Shown one piece after another: positions 16,464 through 24,713 of a stretch of DNA of 64,000 bases; position 1 is the stretch's first letter, and the number at the start of each line of letters is the position of its first letter. A model generated the notes under the pieces. It was given only the letters and a program-made list of their open reading frames with translations. It was not told the DNA's origin and ran no database searches. This DNA comes from Ktedonobacter sp. SOSP1-85. GTDB taxonomy: Bacteria > Chloroflexota > Ktedonobacteria > Ktedonobacterales > Ktedonobacteraceae. The stretch is taken from positions 1,651,501-1,715,500 of the forward strand of contig NZ_BNJI01000001.1 of assembly GCF_016587415.1 (NCBI RefSeq). Reading direction: 5' to 3'. The position numbers and the translations under genes were made by a program.

Positions 16464-16783
16464 GCTAGAGTAGAATGTGCAACCTACGGTAAGCCAACCC
16501 TATCTATAGCCATTACGAACCCCATAGGTAATCGCTCTATGATGTCCCTCCCTTACAGAAACAGCCATGGGGATGTGCAGGCATGCCTGATGGCCTCTTC
16601 CATTTCACTGATGTCACACATGATGTTATACGAGAATACTTCCTCGCATGTTGACAAAACATACACATTCTTCTAAATGCTTCCAGGGATTTCAGTGACC
16701 TGCCAAGAGATAGGGCAAAAGGAGCAACTTGGCGGTCAAAGGCTACAGGTTGGGTTTGCAAAAAATTAGAGCTATCAAAAAGA

Positions 16784-16984
16784 TTAGCTCTCTTTGTTTT
16801 TTCTTTTCCCTATTTTTCTACGTTGTAAAAAATCATTTAAGTCATCAATTGAAATGCGATATTCGTTCCCGATATCAATAGCAATAAGCTCCCCCGACCG
16901 TATCCGGCCACGCACTGTTTCGGCATGAACTTGTACTCTCTCTGCGACTTGTGCGACAGTCAACAACTTGCCCTGAACTTGCAA
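16784..16984 (-). CDS. Excisionase-type helix-turn-helix protein
   Basis: A 66-residue protein built almost wholly of the HTH_17/MerR-like excisionase domain: LTVAQVAERVQVHAETVRGRI (helix-turn-helix, about residues 8-28), then the wing GELIAIDIGNEYRIS and IDDLNDFLQRRK, with a lysine-rich end. Such proteins bind DNA as excisionases or small regulators of mobile elements. The start is TTG 16984, right after an in-frame stop; spacing of the GAGG ahead is poor, so an internal start is possible. It is divergent from the baseplate-J-like gene, a likely target of regulation. Confidence 0.75.
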   Translation of the reverse strand: MQVQGKLLTVAQVAERVQVHAETVRGRIRSGELIAIDIGNEYRISIDDLNDFLQRRKIGKRKNKES

Positions 16985-17267
16985 ACCTCATTCCAGGCAG
17001 AGCGCCCTGTACAAGCCATATTAGTCTCCTATGGCAAAACAAACACGTCGGGCGATGGCTATATTGTCATTCGTTGGCGTGGAACTGTCCCAGAACGCTT
17101 CTTCGACCAGCTCGACCAGCTCAACAAAGAGATTCTCTTCTACACCGCCTTTAGCGCCGGCCCCCTCGACACCTGTAGAGCACCGTGGGATGGCATCCCA
17201 AACGCCTGATGTCTTAGGGAAGAGTCTCATCAACCTGTACTCTTCCCTTCCTGTTGGAGGGAACCCC

Positions 17268-18644
17268 ATGCAAGACAAGCAGATGCAGAACGACTTAGAC
17301 CAGCTTCTACGCGAGCTTGACCAAGAGCAGCAGCAGCAGACGCACACGATGGACGACATACCACATATAGAGGCTAACCAGGAGTATGACCGCGAGCGCC
17401 GCATGTATGACATTGAGATCCACATTTACCCAAGAGAGGAGCAAGAGCCAGAGGAGCCAGCCAACACCGTTGAAAGTTTCCCACCCATTGACCAGGAGCA
17501 AGAGCCACGAGGGAGGAAGCCTCTAGCGTGGGCAAGGAAGCACATGCGCCCCCTTGTGTTTATCAGCCTCATAGTATGCGCTTGTACACTTGTTGTTAGC
17601 TGTTTGGGATATCTGTTGCCACTCTGGACGGTGACCACGACAGTAACGCTTGTGCCAATCACACGCACGATAGAAACTCGTCTGACGATCACAATCGGGA
17701 GCGCTGACCCAAACCATCACCAGGTGCCAGGAAGGGTACTTCCCACCGTCACTATAAGCCAGGCGCGTACTGTTGCCACCACCGGGAAAGCGCACCAGGA
17801 CGCCCAGGCATCGCACGGATACATTACCTTTTACAACGCAGCGACCTATGCGCAGACGATACCAGAAGGAACCCTTGTTACCACAGCCAATGGGGTGCAA
17901 GTGGTCACTGACCAGGGTATTACCGTGAGCGCGGCAAGCTATCCCACCTTTGGGCAGACGAGTGTCAGCGCCCACGCGACCCAGGCAGGACCAGTAGGCA
18001 ACCTCAAGGCAGGCGCGATCTATGGTCCCTGTTGTCGCGTTAATATCTCCGCTGTCAACGGAGCCTTTAGCGGAGGACAAGACGCACGCGACTATCAGAC
18101 CATCACGCAGCACGACATCGACGCTGCAAGCGCGAGCCTGAAAGCCAGCCTTGACCAGAGCACTACCGCAGCACTGCAAACGCAGGTTCAGACCACCGAA
18201 ACGCTTGTGACCCCGTTACACTGCCAGCAGAAGACGAGCGTCGACCACCAGCCAGGAGAGGAAGCCGCAAGCGTCCATGTCACTCTCGATGAGACGTGTA
18301 CAGGCATCGTCTGCCAAACCCAAGCCCTACAAGCACTCCTCACCCAGGCACTCACCACCCAAGCGAAGCAGCAGCTACGGACAGGGTATACACCAAGCGG
18401 AGAGGTTCACATTACCACCACGGTACAAGGAGCGATGACTGTACAGGCGACTGGAACAGGTGTGTGGGTGTATCAGTTCTCACAGGCAGAGCAGGAGCGC
18501 ATGAAGACCAGTATTGCAGGCAAGAGCCAAGCCCAAGCCAAGAGCCTTTTGTTAGCCCAAGCAGGCGTACAATCGGTTTCCTTCTCTAACACTGCGGCTC
18601 TTCCAGATGCTCAGCATATACGCTTTGTGTTTATTGCGTATTAA
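17268..18644 (+). CDS. Membrane-anchored baseplate J/gp47-like protein
   Basis: A 458-residue protein. Residues 1-90 are acidic and Gln/Glu-rich, about 95-118 is a single membrane helix (LVFISLIVCACTLVVSCLGY), and the rest is a large extracytoplasmic domain. YITFYNAATYAQTIPEGTLV, followed by AGPVGNLKAG, is typical of proteins annotated as baseplate J/gp47 family in Ktedonobacteria. No tail, sheath or spike genes flank it, so it is unlikely to be part of a phage tail here. GTTGGAGGG 6-10 bases upstream supports ATG 17268; the frame is open to 17031. The role is unknown, perhaps surface assembly. Confidence 0.72.
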   Translation: MQDKQMQNDLDQLLRELDQEQQQQTHTMDDIPHIEANQEYDRERRMYDIEIHIYPREEQEPEEPANTVESFPPIDQEQEPRGRKPLAWARKHMRPLVFISLIVCACTLVVSCLGYLLPLWTVTTTVTLVPITRTIETRLTITIGSADPNHHQVPGRVLPTVTISQARTVATTGKAHQDAQASHGYITFYNAATYAQTIPEGTLVTTANGVQVVTDQGITVSAASYPTFGQTSVSAHATQAGPVGNLKAGAIYGPCCRVNISAVNGAFSGGQDARDYQTITQHDIDAASASLKASLDQSTTAALQTQVQTTETLVTPLHCQQKTSVDHQPGEEAASVHVTLDETCTGIVCQTQALQALLTQALTTQAKQQLRTGYTPSGEVHITTTVQGAMTVQATGTGVWVYQFSQAEQERMKTSIAGKSQAQAKSLLLAQAGVQSVSFSNTAALPDAQHIRFVFIAY

Positions 18645-18722
18645 GGGACTAATAAATCAGGAGAGAAACAAGGACAGAAAGGAGCAAAAGAGCAGTAATC
18701 AAATAGATGCGCAATCATGATC

Positions 18723-18747
18723 AAATGTGCGCAACAAGCGCACATTT
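18723..18747. repeat. Perfect hairpin, possible left end of the TnpB element
   Basis: AAATGTGCGC pairs exactly with GCGCACATTT across a 5-base loop, just upstream of the tnpB promoter. IS200/IS605 ends carry such subterminal hairpins. The matching right end was not identified. Confidence 0.4.
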
Positions 18748-18754
18748 CTCCGCA

Positions 18755-18783
18755 TTGACATGCAAACGCTATCATGGTATGAT
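18755..18783 (+). promoter_or_regulatory. Promoter of the first tnpB
   Basis: TTGACA, 17 bases, TATGAT. It lies downstream of the ATG at 18707 and so rules out that longer start. Confidence 0.75.
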
Positions 18784-18865
18784 ACACGCACCAATCAAGA
18801 AAAAATGTTCTAACACAAAACAGTTCACGTCTCTCGCGAAAGGGGATCTCTCCTCATCAGGAGAG

Positions 18866-20146
18866 ATGGGGGTGAAAGGAAAGAAGGTCTTCATGATCCT
18901 GTGCAAAAAGATCAAACTGGACCTCAGCGAGCAAGACATCGCCACCCTTGAGTTCATGCAAGGCAAATGCAGAGGCCTCTACAATTGGTGGGTGATGAAA
19001 CTGCGAGACGGAGAGAAGTGGCGCTTCAACGCCTGCAAGAAGACGCTGGCTGAGAGCCGTGCCTATGATCCTGAACTCAATCAGGTGTATGGGAAACTGC
19101 TTGCCGAAGTCTACTATCGCCTGGATGCAGCCATGCAAGCCTTCTTTCGTCGCCTCGCCAATGGGGAAACGCCGGGCTTTCCTCGCGTGCGCCCTCGCCA
19201 TGGCTTCTTTACCCTCTGTTATCCGGCGATGTATCTCACGCGTGAGGGAAACACCCTCATTCTGCCCACAGGGGGCAAGGGCAAGCACAAACAGTATCCC
19301 GCTATCCGTGCCGCACTCACCGAAGAGCCTCCCGAAGGCTTTGGAGAGGTGGCCATCAGTCGCGATGGCAGGGGAAACTACTACGCTTCCTTCGGCTATC
19401 GACAGCCCAAGCAAGCCAAACGCGACGGTGATACTGTGGCCTTCGATCTGGGCATCAAGACGCTGGCAACGGGCGTCACGGAAGAGGGCCGCTTCTATCA
19501 CATCGGTGGGTTCAAAGGCTCGCGTTGGTACAACAAACAGCTTGATACACTGCGCTCCAAACGCAGCAAGTGTAAAAAGAAATCCCGCCGCTTTCTTCAT
19601 CTGAGCAAGGTCTATAAGCGCGTATCGCAGAAGAAGCGCAACAAACAGCGCGATAGCCTGCATAAGGCATCGCATCTCATTGCACGACGATTGGTTGAGA
19701 GAACTGTCGTCGTGGGGGACCTTTCCCAGCGGCAAATGGTCATGAAAGAGCATCAGGAGCGCAAGAAGGCCCTCAATCGGGCGGTCTACAACGACTGGGG
19801 CCTGTACGCCTTTGTCCAGATGCTCACCTACAAATGCCAGGTGTATGGGAAAGAGCTTCACGTTCTAGATGAGCGCAACACCTCCAAGCAGTGTAGTGGC
19901 TGTGGCAATCTGCAAGCCATGCCACTGCGCAAGAGGACGTATCGGTGCGCGGAATGCGGACTCGTCATGGATCGAGACGACAATAGCGCCGTCAACATCT
20001 TGATGAGGTTCCTTGCCCGGCGAGGGCCACACACTCAGGCTCGTCCTGAGTGCGGTGTGCTGCAGACGACCCAAAGCGGCGTAGGAGTCATGGGGGCTTC
20101 CCGTGAGGGGCACGTGCAGCAATTGAACCTGTTCGATAGTGTCTAA
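18866..20146 (+). CDS. tnpB: TnpB, RNA-guided nuclease of an IS200/IS605-type element
   Basis: A 426-residue TnpB. RuvC-I is VAFDLGIKTLA (Asp near residue 194) and RuvC-III is DRDDNSAVNI. A four-Cys zinc ribbon, CSGCG and CAECG, lies between. At the usual RuvC-II glutamate the sequence is VVVGDLS (Gly), but a Glu is present in DERNTSK, the position used in TnpBs with a rearranged active site. AGGAG 5 bases ahead supports ATG 18866. No TnpA is near, so this is an orphan or a non-autonomous element. The guide RNA normally overlaps the 3' end and was not delimited. Confidence 0.92.
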   Translation: MGVKGKKVFMILCKKIKLDLSEQDIATLEFMQGKCRGLYNWWVMKLRDGEKWRFNACKKTLAESRAYDPELNQVYGKLLAEVYYRLDAAMQAFFRRLANGETPGFPRVRPRHGFFTLCYPAMYLTREGNTLILPTGGKGKHKQYPAIRAALTEEPPEGFGEVAISRDGRGNYYASFGYRQPKQAKRDGDTVAFDLGIKTLATGVTEEGRFYHIGGFKGSRWYNKQLDTLRSKRSKCKKKSRRFLHLSKVYKRVSQKKRNKQRDSLHKASHLIARRLVERTVVVGDLSQRQMVMKEHQERKKALNRAVYNDWGLYAFVQMLTYKCQVYGKELHVLDERNTSKQCSGCGNLQAMPLRKRTYRCAECGLVMDRDDNSAVNILMRFLARRGPHTQARPECGVLQTTQSGVGVMGASREGHVQQLNLFDSV

Positions 20147-20183
20147 ACACATTTGAGTAGGTTTAGAATGGCAGGCGAAAAAG

Positions 20184-21476
20184 ATGCAACTTGTGGAGCA
20201 GCACGTAATTGACAGGCGTGATCCACGGTATGCTATTATTGATGAAGCAGCCTTCAAGTCGAAGAACTTGTACAATGCGGCCTTGTACGAGATCCGTCAA
20301 GTCTTCATCCACGAAGGGAAGTATCTCAATTACAACGAGATACAACGGCGAATGCAGCCGCATGAGGCCTATAAAGCTCTCCCGGCAAAGGTGAGTCAAC
20401 AAATCCTGATGGTGCTCGATCGCAATTGGAAAAGCATCTTTGAGGCGCTGAAAGCCTACAAGGAAGCCCCGTCCAGGTTCTTAGGGCGTCCAAAGCTCCC
20501 GAAGTACAAACACAAGACGGAAGGCCGCAACATCCTGATCTACACCATCCAGGCTCTGAGCAAGAGAGACTTGAAACGCGGGATCGTGCAACCCTCCATG
20601 CTCCCTATCGAGGTGCAAACAAAGCAAAAAGACATCGATCAAGTACGCATCGTGCCCCGCAGAGGCTTTTATGTCGTTGAGGTGGTGTACAAGAAAGAGG
20701 TCAAACAGGCCGAGGTGAACCCTGCATATTACGCTGGCATAGATATTGGCATGAATAATCTGGTAGCGCTAACATCAAACAAACCTGGCTTTCGACCAGT
20801 CTTAGTTAACGGGCGTCCAGTGAAAAGTGTGAACCAATTCTATAACAAGAGGAAGGCAGACCTACAAAGCAAGCTTGGCCACACAGGCACAACCAGGCGT
20901 ATGGAGCGCCTGACGAATAAGCGGACCAGGCGTATCGATCACTACATGCACACCGCCAGCAAGCGAATTATTGATCTGCTGGTGAAAGAGCAGATAGGCG
21001 TGTTGTGCATCGGCAAGAATGATGGCTGGAAGCAAGAGGCAAACCTGGTCAAGCGGAACAATCAACACTTTGTCCAGATTCCACATGCTCGCTTCATTGA
21101 TATGTTGACCTACAAGGCACACCTGGTCGGTATTCGTGTCGAGATCACCGAAGAATCCTACACGTCGAAGGCCAGTTTGCTTGACCTTGATCCACTGCCA
21201 GTGCGTGACCCGAACAATGACAAGGAGAAGCACACGTTTAGTGGGAAGCGCGTCAAGCGTGGACTCTATCGCGCATCCGATGGGCACACGCTTAACGCCG
21301 ACGTGAACGGTGCTGGCAACATCATCCGCAAAGTAGCCCCTGACGCCTTCGGGTCAGAGGGGGTAGAGGGTGGTAAAGGGATACTTGCATCCCTGGTAGT
21401 CCATCCGGTGAGGATTGTCGTTCCCCTCACAAAGCCAGAAAACAAGCGGAAAGTAGCGAAAGCAAGCGGTCAATAG
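20184..21476 (+). CDS. tnpB: Second TnpB, without a zinc ribbon
   Basis: A 430-residue TnpB-type protein 37 bases after the first and in the same direction. RuvC-I is AGIDIGMNNLVAL and RuvC-III is LNADVNGAGNI. RuvC-II has LCIGKND (no Glu) with a Glu pair in ITEESYTSKAS instead. The Cys pairs are replaced by LLDLDPLPVRD, a known variant in which the zinc ribbon is lost. It shares little sequence with its neighbour, so this is two different TnpBs side by side rather than a recent duplication. ATG 20184 is the first start in the frame. Confidence 0.9.
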   Translation: MQLVEQHVIDRRDPRYAIIDEAAFKSKNLYNAALYEIRQVFIHEGKYLNYNEIQRRMQPHEAYKALPAKVSQQILMVLDRNWKSIFEALKAYKEAPSRFLGRPKLPKYKHKTEGRNILIYTIQALSKRDLKRGIVQPSMLPIEVQTKQKDIDQVRIVPRRGFYVVEVVYKKEVKQAEVNPAYYAGIDIGMNNLVALTSNKPGFRPVLVNGRPVKSVNQFYNKRKADLQSKLGHTGTTRRMERLTNKRTRRIDHYMHTASKRIIDLLVKEQIGVLCIGKNDGWKQEANLVKRNNQHFVQIPHARFIDMLTYKAHLVGIRVEITEESYTSKASLLDLDPLPVRDPNNDKEKHTFSGKRVKRGLYRASDGHTLNADVNGAGNIIRKVAPDAFGSEGVEGGKGILASLVVHPVRIVVPLTKPENKRKVAKASGQ

Positions 21477-21516
21477 TGCGCAAGATTTCGTTACACCACG
21501 CCCTGGTTTTTGGAAC

Positions 21517-21522
21517 TATAAT
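21517..21522 (+). promoter_or_regulatory. -10 box ahead of the P1 peptidase
   Basis: A perfect TATAAT about 100 bases upstream of the gene, without a good -35 box. Confidence 0.4.
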
Positions 21523-21624
21523 AGGCATGTCTCAATCTATCGAATCCGTTTCCTATATTTTTGGGGAAACCTACTGTCATCCCCTATAGGAAGAAGCATC
21601 TGCGCACAGGATGGAGCAGTATTT

Positions 21625-22572
21625 ATGCATGACGACATCACCGATATCCCCGGCATCCGCGTCGGACATGACACAGATCTCATGGCAGGGACAGGGTGTA
21701 CCGTTCTTCTCTGCGATAGTGACGCCGTAGGCGGCGTCGACGTACGGGGCAGCGCTCCCGCCACCCATGAGACGGATCTCCTCAATCCAATTCATATGGT
21801 GGATGAGGTTCACGCCATCCTCCTCACGGGCGGAAGTGCCTTCGGGCTACAGGCAGTAGCTGGCGTAATGCGCTATCTTGAGGAGCAACACAGAGGCGTA
21901 GATACAGGGGTCGCACGGGTGCCAATTGTCCCCGCAGCCGCCATATTTGATCTCGCCTTCGGCTCACCACATATTCGTCCAGACGCAGAGGCAGGCTACC
22001 GCGCCTGTCTGCAAGCCAGCAGCGACCCGGTTATCCAGGGAAATGTAGGCGCGGGAACTGGGGCGACCGTAGGCAAGCTGGTCAGCCCCCTGCTCGCGAT
22101 GAAAGGTGGCCTGGGATCAGCGAGCACACGACTGCCCGATGGCACGCTTGTAGCAGCCCTGGTCGTAGTCAACGCGCTGGGCAATATTCATGATCCAGAG
22201 ACGCAGCAGGTCATCGCAGGCACACGAGAACTCCTGGGATCTGACACACTTGCCGCCAATCCCTTTAGTAACACGACGATAGCCGCGATTGCGACCACGG
22301 CCTCGCTGAACAAAGCGGAGTGTACCAAAGTCGCGCAAATGGCGCACGATGGTATGGCCCAGGTCATACGCCCGGTGCACACCATGTTTGATGGCGACGC
22401 CATCTATGCCCTGGCGCTTGGTCCACGCGACACACCACGGCTCCCTTCAGCGCAAGCAGCGCAGCGCGTCAGCATTATAGGAGCTGCCGCAGCACAGACG
22501 CTCGCACGCGCCATTATCAAAGCCATTCGTCACGCCCGAACACTCCATGGCATCCCCGCCGCTCAGGCATAA
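21625..22572 (+). CDS. P1-family (S58) aminopeptidase
   Basis: A 315-residue member of the P1/DmpA family, which are autocleaved amino- or beta-peptidases acting on short peptides and amides in the cytoplasm. Family marks are ITDIPGIRVGHDTD at the N-terminus, VRGSAPATHETDLL, LLTGGSAFGL and GNVGAGTGATVGK. The length is that of the shorter aminopeptidase branch. It follows the TnpB pair on the same strand but has its own -10 box and a terminator, so it is an independent unit. The substrate cannot be told from sequence. Confidence 0.9.
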   Translation: MHDDITDIPGIRVGHDTDLMAGTGCTVLLCDSDAVGGVDVRGSAPATHETDLLNPIHMVDEVHAILLTGGSAFGLQAVAGVMRYLEEQHRGVDTGVARVPIVPAAAIFDLAFGSPHIRPDAEAGYRACLQASSDPVIQGNVGAGTGATVGKLVSPLLAMKGGLGSASTRLPDGTLVAALVVVNALGNIHDPETQQVIAGTRELLGSDTLAANPFSNTTIAAIATTASLNKAECTKVAQMAHDGMAQVIRPVHTMFDGDAIYALALGPRDTPRLPSAQAAQRVSIIGAAAAQTLARAIIKAIRHARTLHGIPAAQA

Positions 22573-22581
22573 GTAAGCATC

Positions 22582-22625
22582 AGCCCCTTGAGTGACTCCT
22601 CAAAGGAACGCGAAAGGGGCTTCCT
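22582..22625 (+). terminator. Terminator of the P1 peptidase gene
   Basis: AGCCCCTT (22582-22589) pairs with AAGGGGCT (22614-22621), followed by a T-rich stretch. Confidence 0.65.
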
Positions 22626-22816
22626 TTTTCAGGGCACACGCTCCTTTTCCGGCGCAAGAGAGACCTAAACCCTCCTGGCAGGAACGTGCGCAACAGCGGA
22701 TATGCGATATTCTGCTTACACGCCTCGGCCTGATTTTTTCAATTGTTATTTTGCAGCGATAGCGCTTCTCTCTCTTCTCTTCGACTATATGCAATTTCTA
22801 GAGTAAGATAGTAGCT

Positions 22817-23215
22817 TTACAAGCCTGGTATATCAATACGACAAAAATGTCCGCTCTCCAGCTGCGACAGGAGGCGAAAAGAACGCATTATATATGAGGA
22901 AAACATCGCGTGCACAACGCTTTTTTGTCCTGGCTGTACCAACGGGCTACTACTCGCGTAGTGCTCGGCATAAGAGGAAACAACGCCTGGCGTAGTGAGC
23001 ATTTCGCGCTTTTGGGGTAGCATCCAGCGAGAGTGAAGCAACGTATCGGCCAGTTGCACGTTCGCTTTGGGCACACAGAGAGTGGGGGTGAGGAGAAAAG
23101 GAGGATAGGTTGAAGAGGTATCAACAGGCATCGAGTGTGATTGAATGGGGAGTCTCTGCGGCCAAAGTTGTGCAAACTGGGCATCGGACGTTGGCAATGT
23201 CACTGTCTTCTCCAC
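22817..23215 (-). CDS. Doubtful ORF, 132 aa
   Basis: An open frame with a GTG start inside an 800-base gap. The composition is Ser/Pro-rich, with no domain, no membrane segment and no supporting neighbour. The frame stays open some 20 codons upstream without a better start. It could be a gene fragment. Nothing else was recognised between 22626 and 23427. Confidence 0.2.
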   Translation of the reverse strand: MEKTVTLPTSDAQFAQLWPQRLPIQSHSMPVDTSSTYPPFLLTPTLCVPKANVQLADTLLHSRWMLPQKREMLTTPGVVSSYAEHYASSSPLVQPGQKSVVHAMFSSYIMRSFRLLSQLESGHFCRIDIPGL

Positions 23216-23427
23216 TTGGGGTGCTACAGACCAACCTGCCTTCTTATGCGAAAACCAACGTCGCTCTCGCGACTAGCGCTTACGCGCTCAGGTTTTCGGA
23301 GAGGCACTACGTCAAGAGACATCGTACGACGAACGCACTACAAGCCATCGCATTACATTATTAATTGTAGTCAAAACAGAGGGATTAGCAAGAGTAATAG
23401 AACTATTTGGTAGCTTTCCTGGCTTTC

Positions 23428-24063
23428 CTAAAAGGACGATCCGGCATCGTGAGTATCCAGGATCGAGAGCAACGCGGCCAGGATACGTCCTGTCGCGCCC
23501 CATATACAATACGTTCCGTAATCGAAAAAGTAGACAGCGCGTGTCTTCTCTCCACGCGTCCAGTGCTCCACGCGCTGGATGGCGGGATCGGCCAGGGCGC
23601 GCAAGGGCGCGACGATCAATTCGGCCACCTCGCTCTCCTGAAGCCGTAACTCGCCAGGTCCCTGGTGAAGATAGCCGACCACAGGCACAATCAAAAAGTT
23701 ACTGACCACTGTAAAGACCGGTGGCATGGCGCCCAGAATCTCAACGCGTTCAGGCGCGAGACCAATCTCTTCCCAAGCCTCGCGTAGAGCGGTTTCAACG
23801 GGCGAAGCATCTTGAGATTCGGCGCTTCCTCCGGGAAAGGCAATCTCGCCGCTGTGCGCGCGGAGCGTGCTGGCACGACGAATAAAAAGCAGTGAAAGCT
23901 CGCCTTCATGTTCGAACAAGACAAGCAAGACCGCCGCCTGGCGTGCCCCCGGCTGATGACCTTCCAATTGATCATCTAAGAAATGAGCGTGTTCAGGCGC
24001 CTCCAGGTAGGTGCGCAGGTGTGTAAGGAGCAGGGTGCGCTCCTGTAGAACTCTTCCATCCAT
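23428..24063 (-). CDS. Nudix hydrolase, CoA pyrophosphatase type
   Basis: A 211-residue Nudix enzyme expected to split CoA or its derivatives into 4'-phosphopantetheine and 3',5'-ADP. The Nudix box is complete: GG then ETALREAWEEIGL. The extension specific to the CoA branch lies just before it (FIRRASTLRAHSGEIAFPGG). The length fits the NudL/YeaB group. Upstream, TGCTAAAAT is an extended -10 placed so that transcription would begin at or near the ATG, and there is no ribosome binding site, so the mRNA may be leaderless. It is convergent with nothing nearby and stands alone. Confidence 0.92.
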   Translation of the reverse strand: MDGRVLQERTLLLTHLRTYLEAPEHAHFLDDQLEGHQPGARQAAVLLVLFEHEGELSLLFIRRASTLRAHSGEIAFPGGSAESQDASPVETALREAWEEIGLAPERVEILGAMPPVFTVVSNFLIVPVVGYLHQGPGELRLQESEVAELIVAPLRALADPAIQRVEHWTRGEKTRAVYFFDYGTYCIWGATGRILAALLSILDTHDAGSSF

Positions 24064-24289
24064 ATCTCTATTTTAGCATACCCCTGCTCCTGAGCGCCGC
24101 ACACGTCCATTATCTTACCATTGAGATCATTGAGGCGAGCTTGCGAGGCGAAAACTTTTCATGATGAGTGAGGAACGGATGGCCTTTATGAGATCCGGTT
24201 TGTCACAATGAAAGGGGCTTGCATTATTATGATACAATGTGAAAGATAGAAAAACATCGGAGAGCATTGCGAAAAGGCCGCGTATTGTC

Positions 24290-24318
24290 TTGCATTCAAG
24301 GACAGCTTTTGGTATAAT
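24290..24318 (+). promoter_or_regulatory. Promoter of rpsA
   Basis: TTGCAT, a 17-base spacer, TATAAT. It leaves a leader of about 390 bases before the S1 start at 24714, in which no known riboswitch was recognised. Confidence 0.75.
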
Positions 24319-24713
24319 TACAACATCGAGTGGGGGTATGCTTTGTCCAGGCGCGTTTCTGTGTCTTAACTAGGGCCTACCTTGCCTGTGCGTATCGTTT
24401 CGTATCACCGTTCTGTAGAGCAAAGCAACAGGTCGCGACAGATATTCTGGCTAGCCAGAAGCTGTATTGATGGCCGAAACGACTACCGCCTAAGCATCTC
24501 CTCCGATAAACCCAATTCCGATGGTACACTCCCCAGGCATAAAAACTGAAGGTCCATCTCGTTTTCACAACTCATTCTGGCCATGTGCCAGCAAACATGA
24601 AGACAAGCATAAAGCAGCATAAAGCATTTTTTACCGCATGCACAAAACGAGAAACTGGGCTGGAGTGTCCCTCTGAAACGGGCAAAAACCGTGGATCGAA
24701 GGGGGTCTCACCC

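Noticed and set aside
16537..16761. 74-codon minus-strand frame
   Set aside because: No ribosome binding site, no family and no conserved partner.
18857..19861. 334-codon frame on the minus strand
   Set aside because: It lies wholly antisense to the tnpB gene, which has complete catalytic motifs.
22630..22770. Plus-strand frame ending QERAQQRICDILL
   Set aside because: It begins inside a terminator and has no start signal; possibly a gene scrap, too weak to list.
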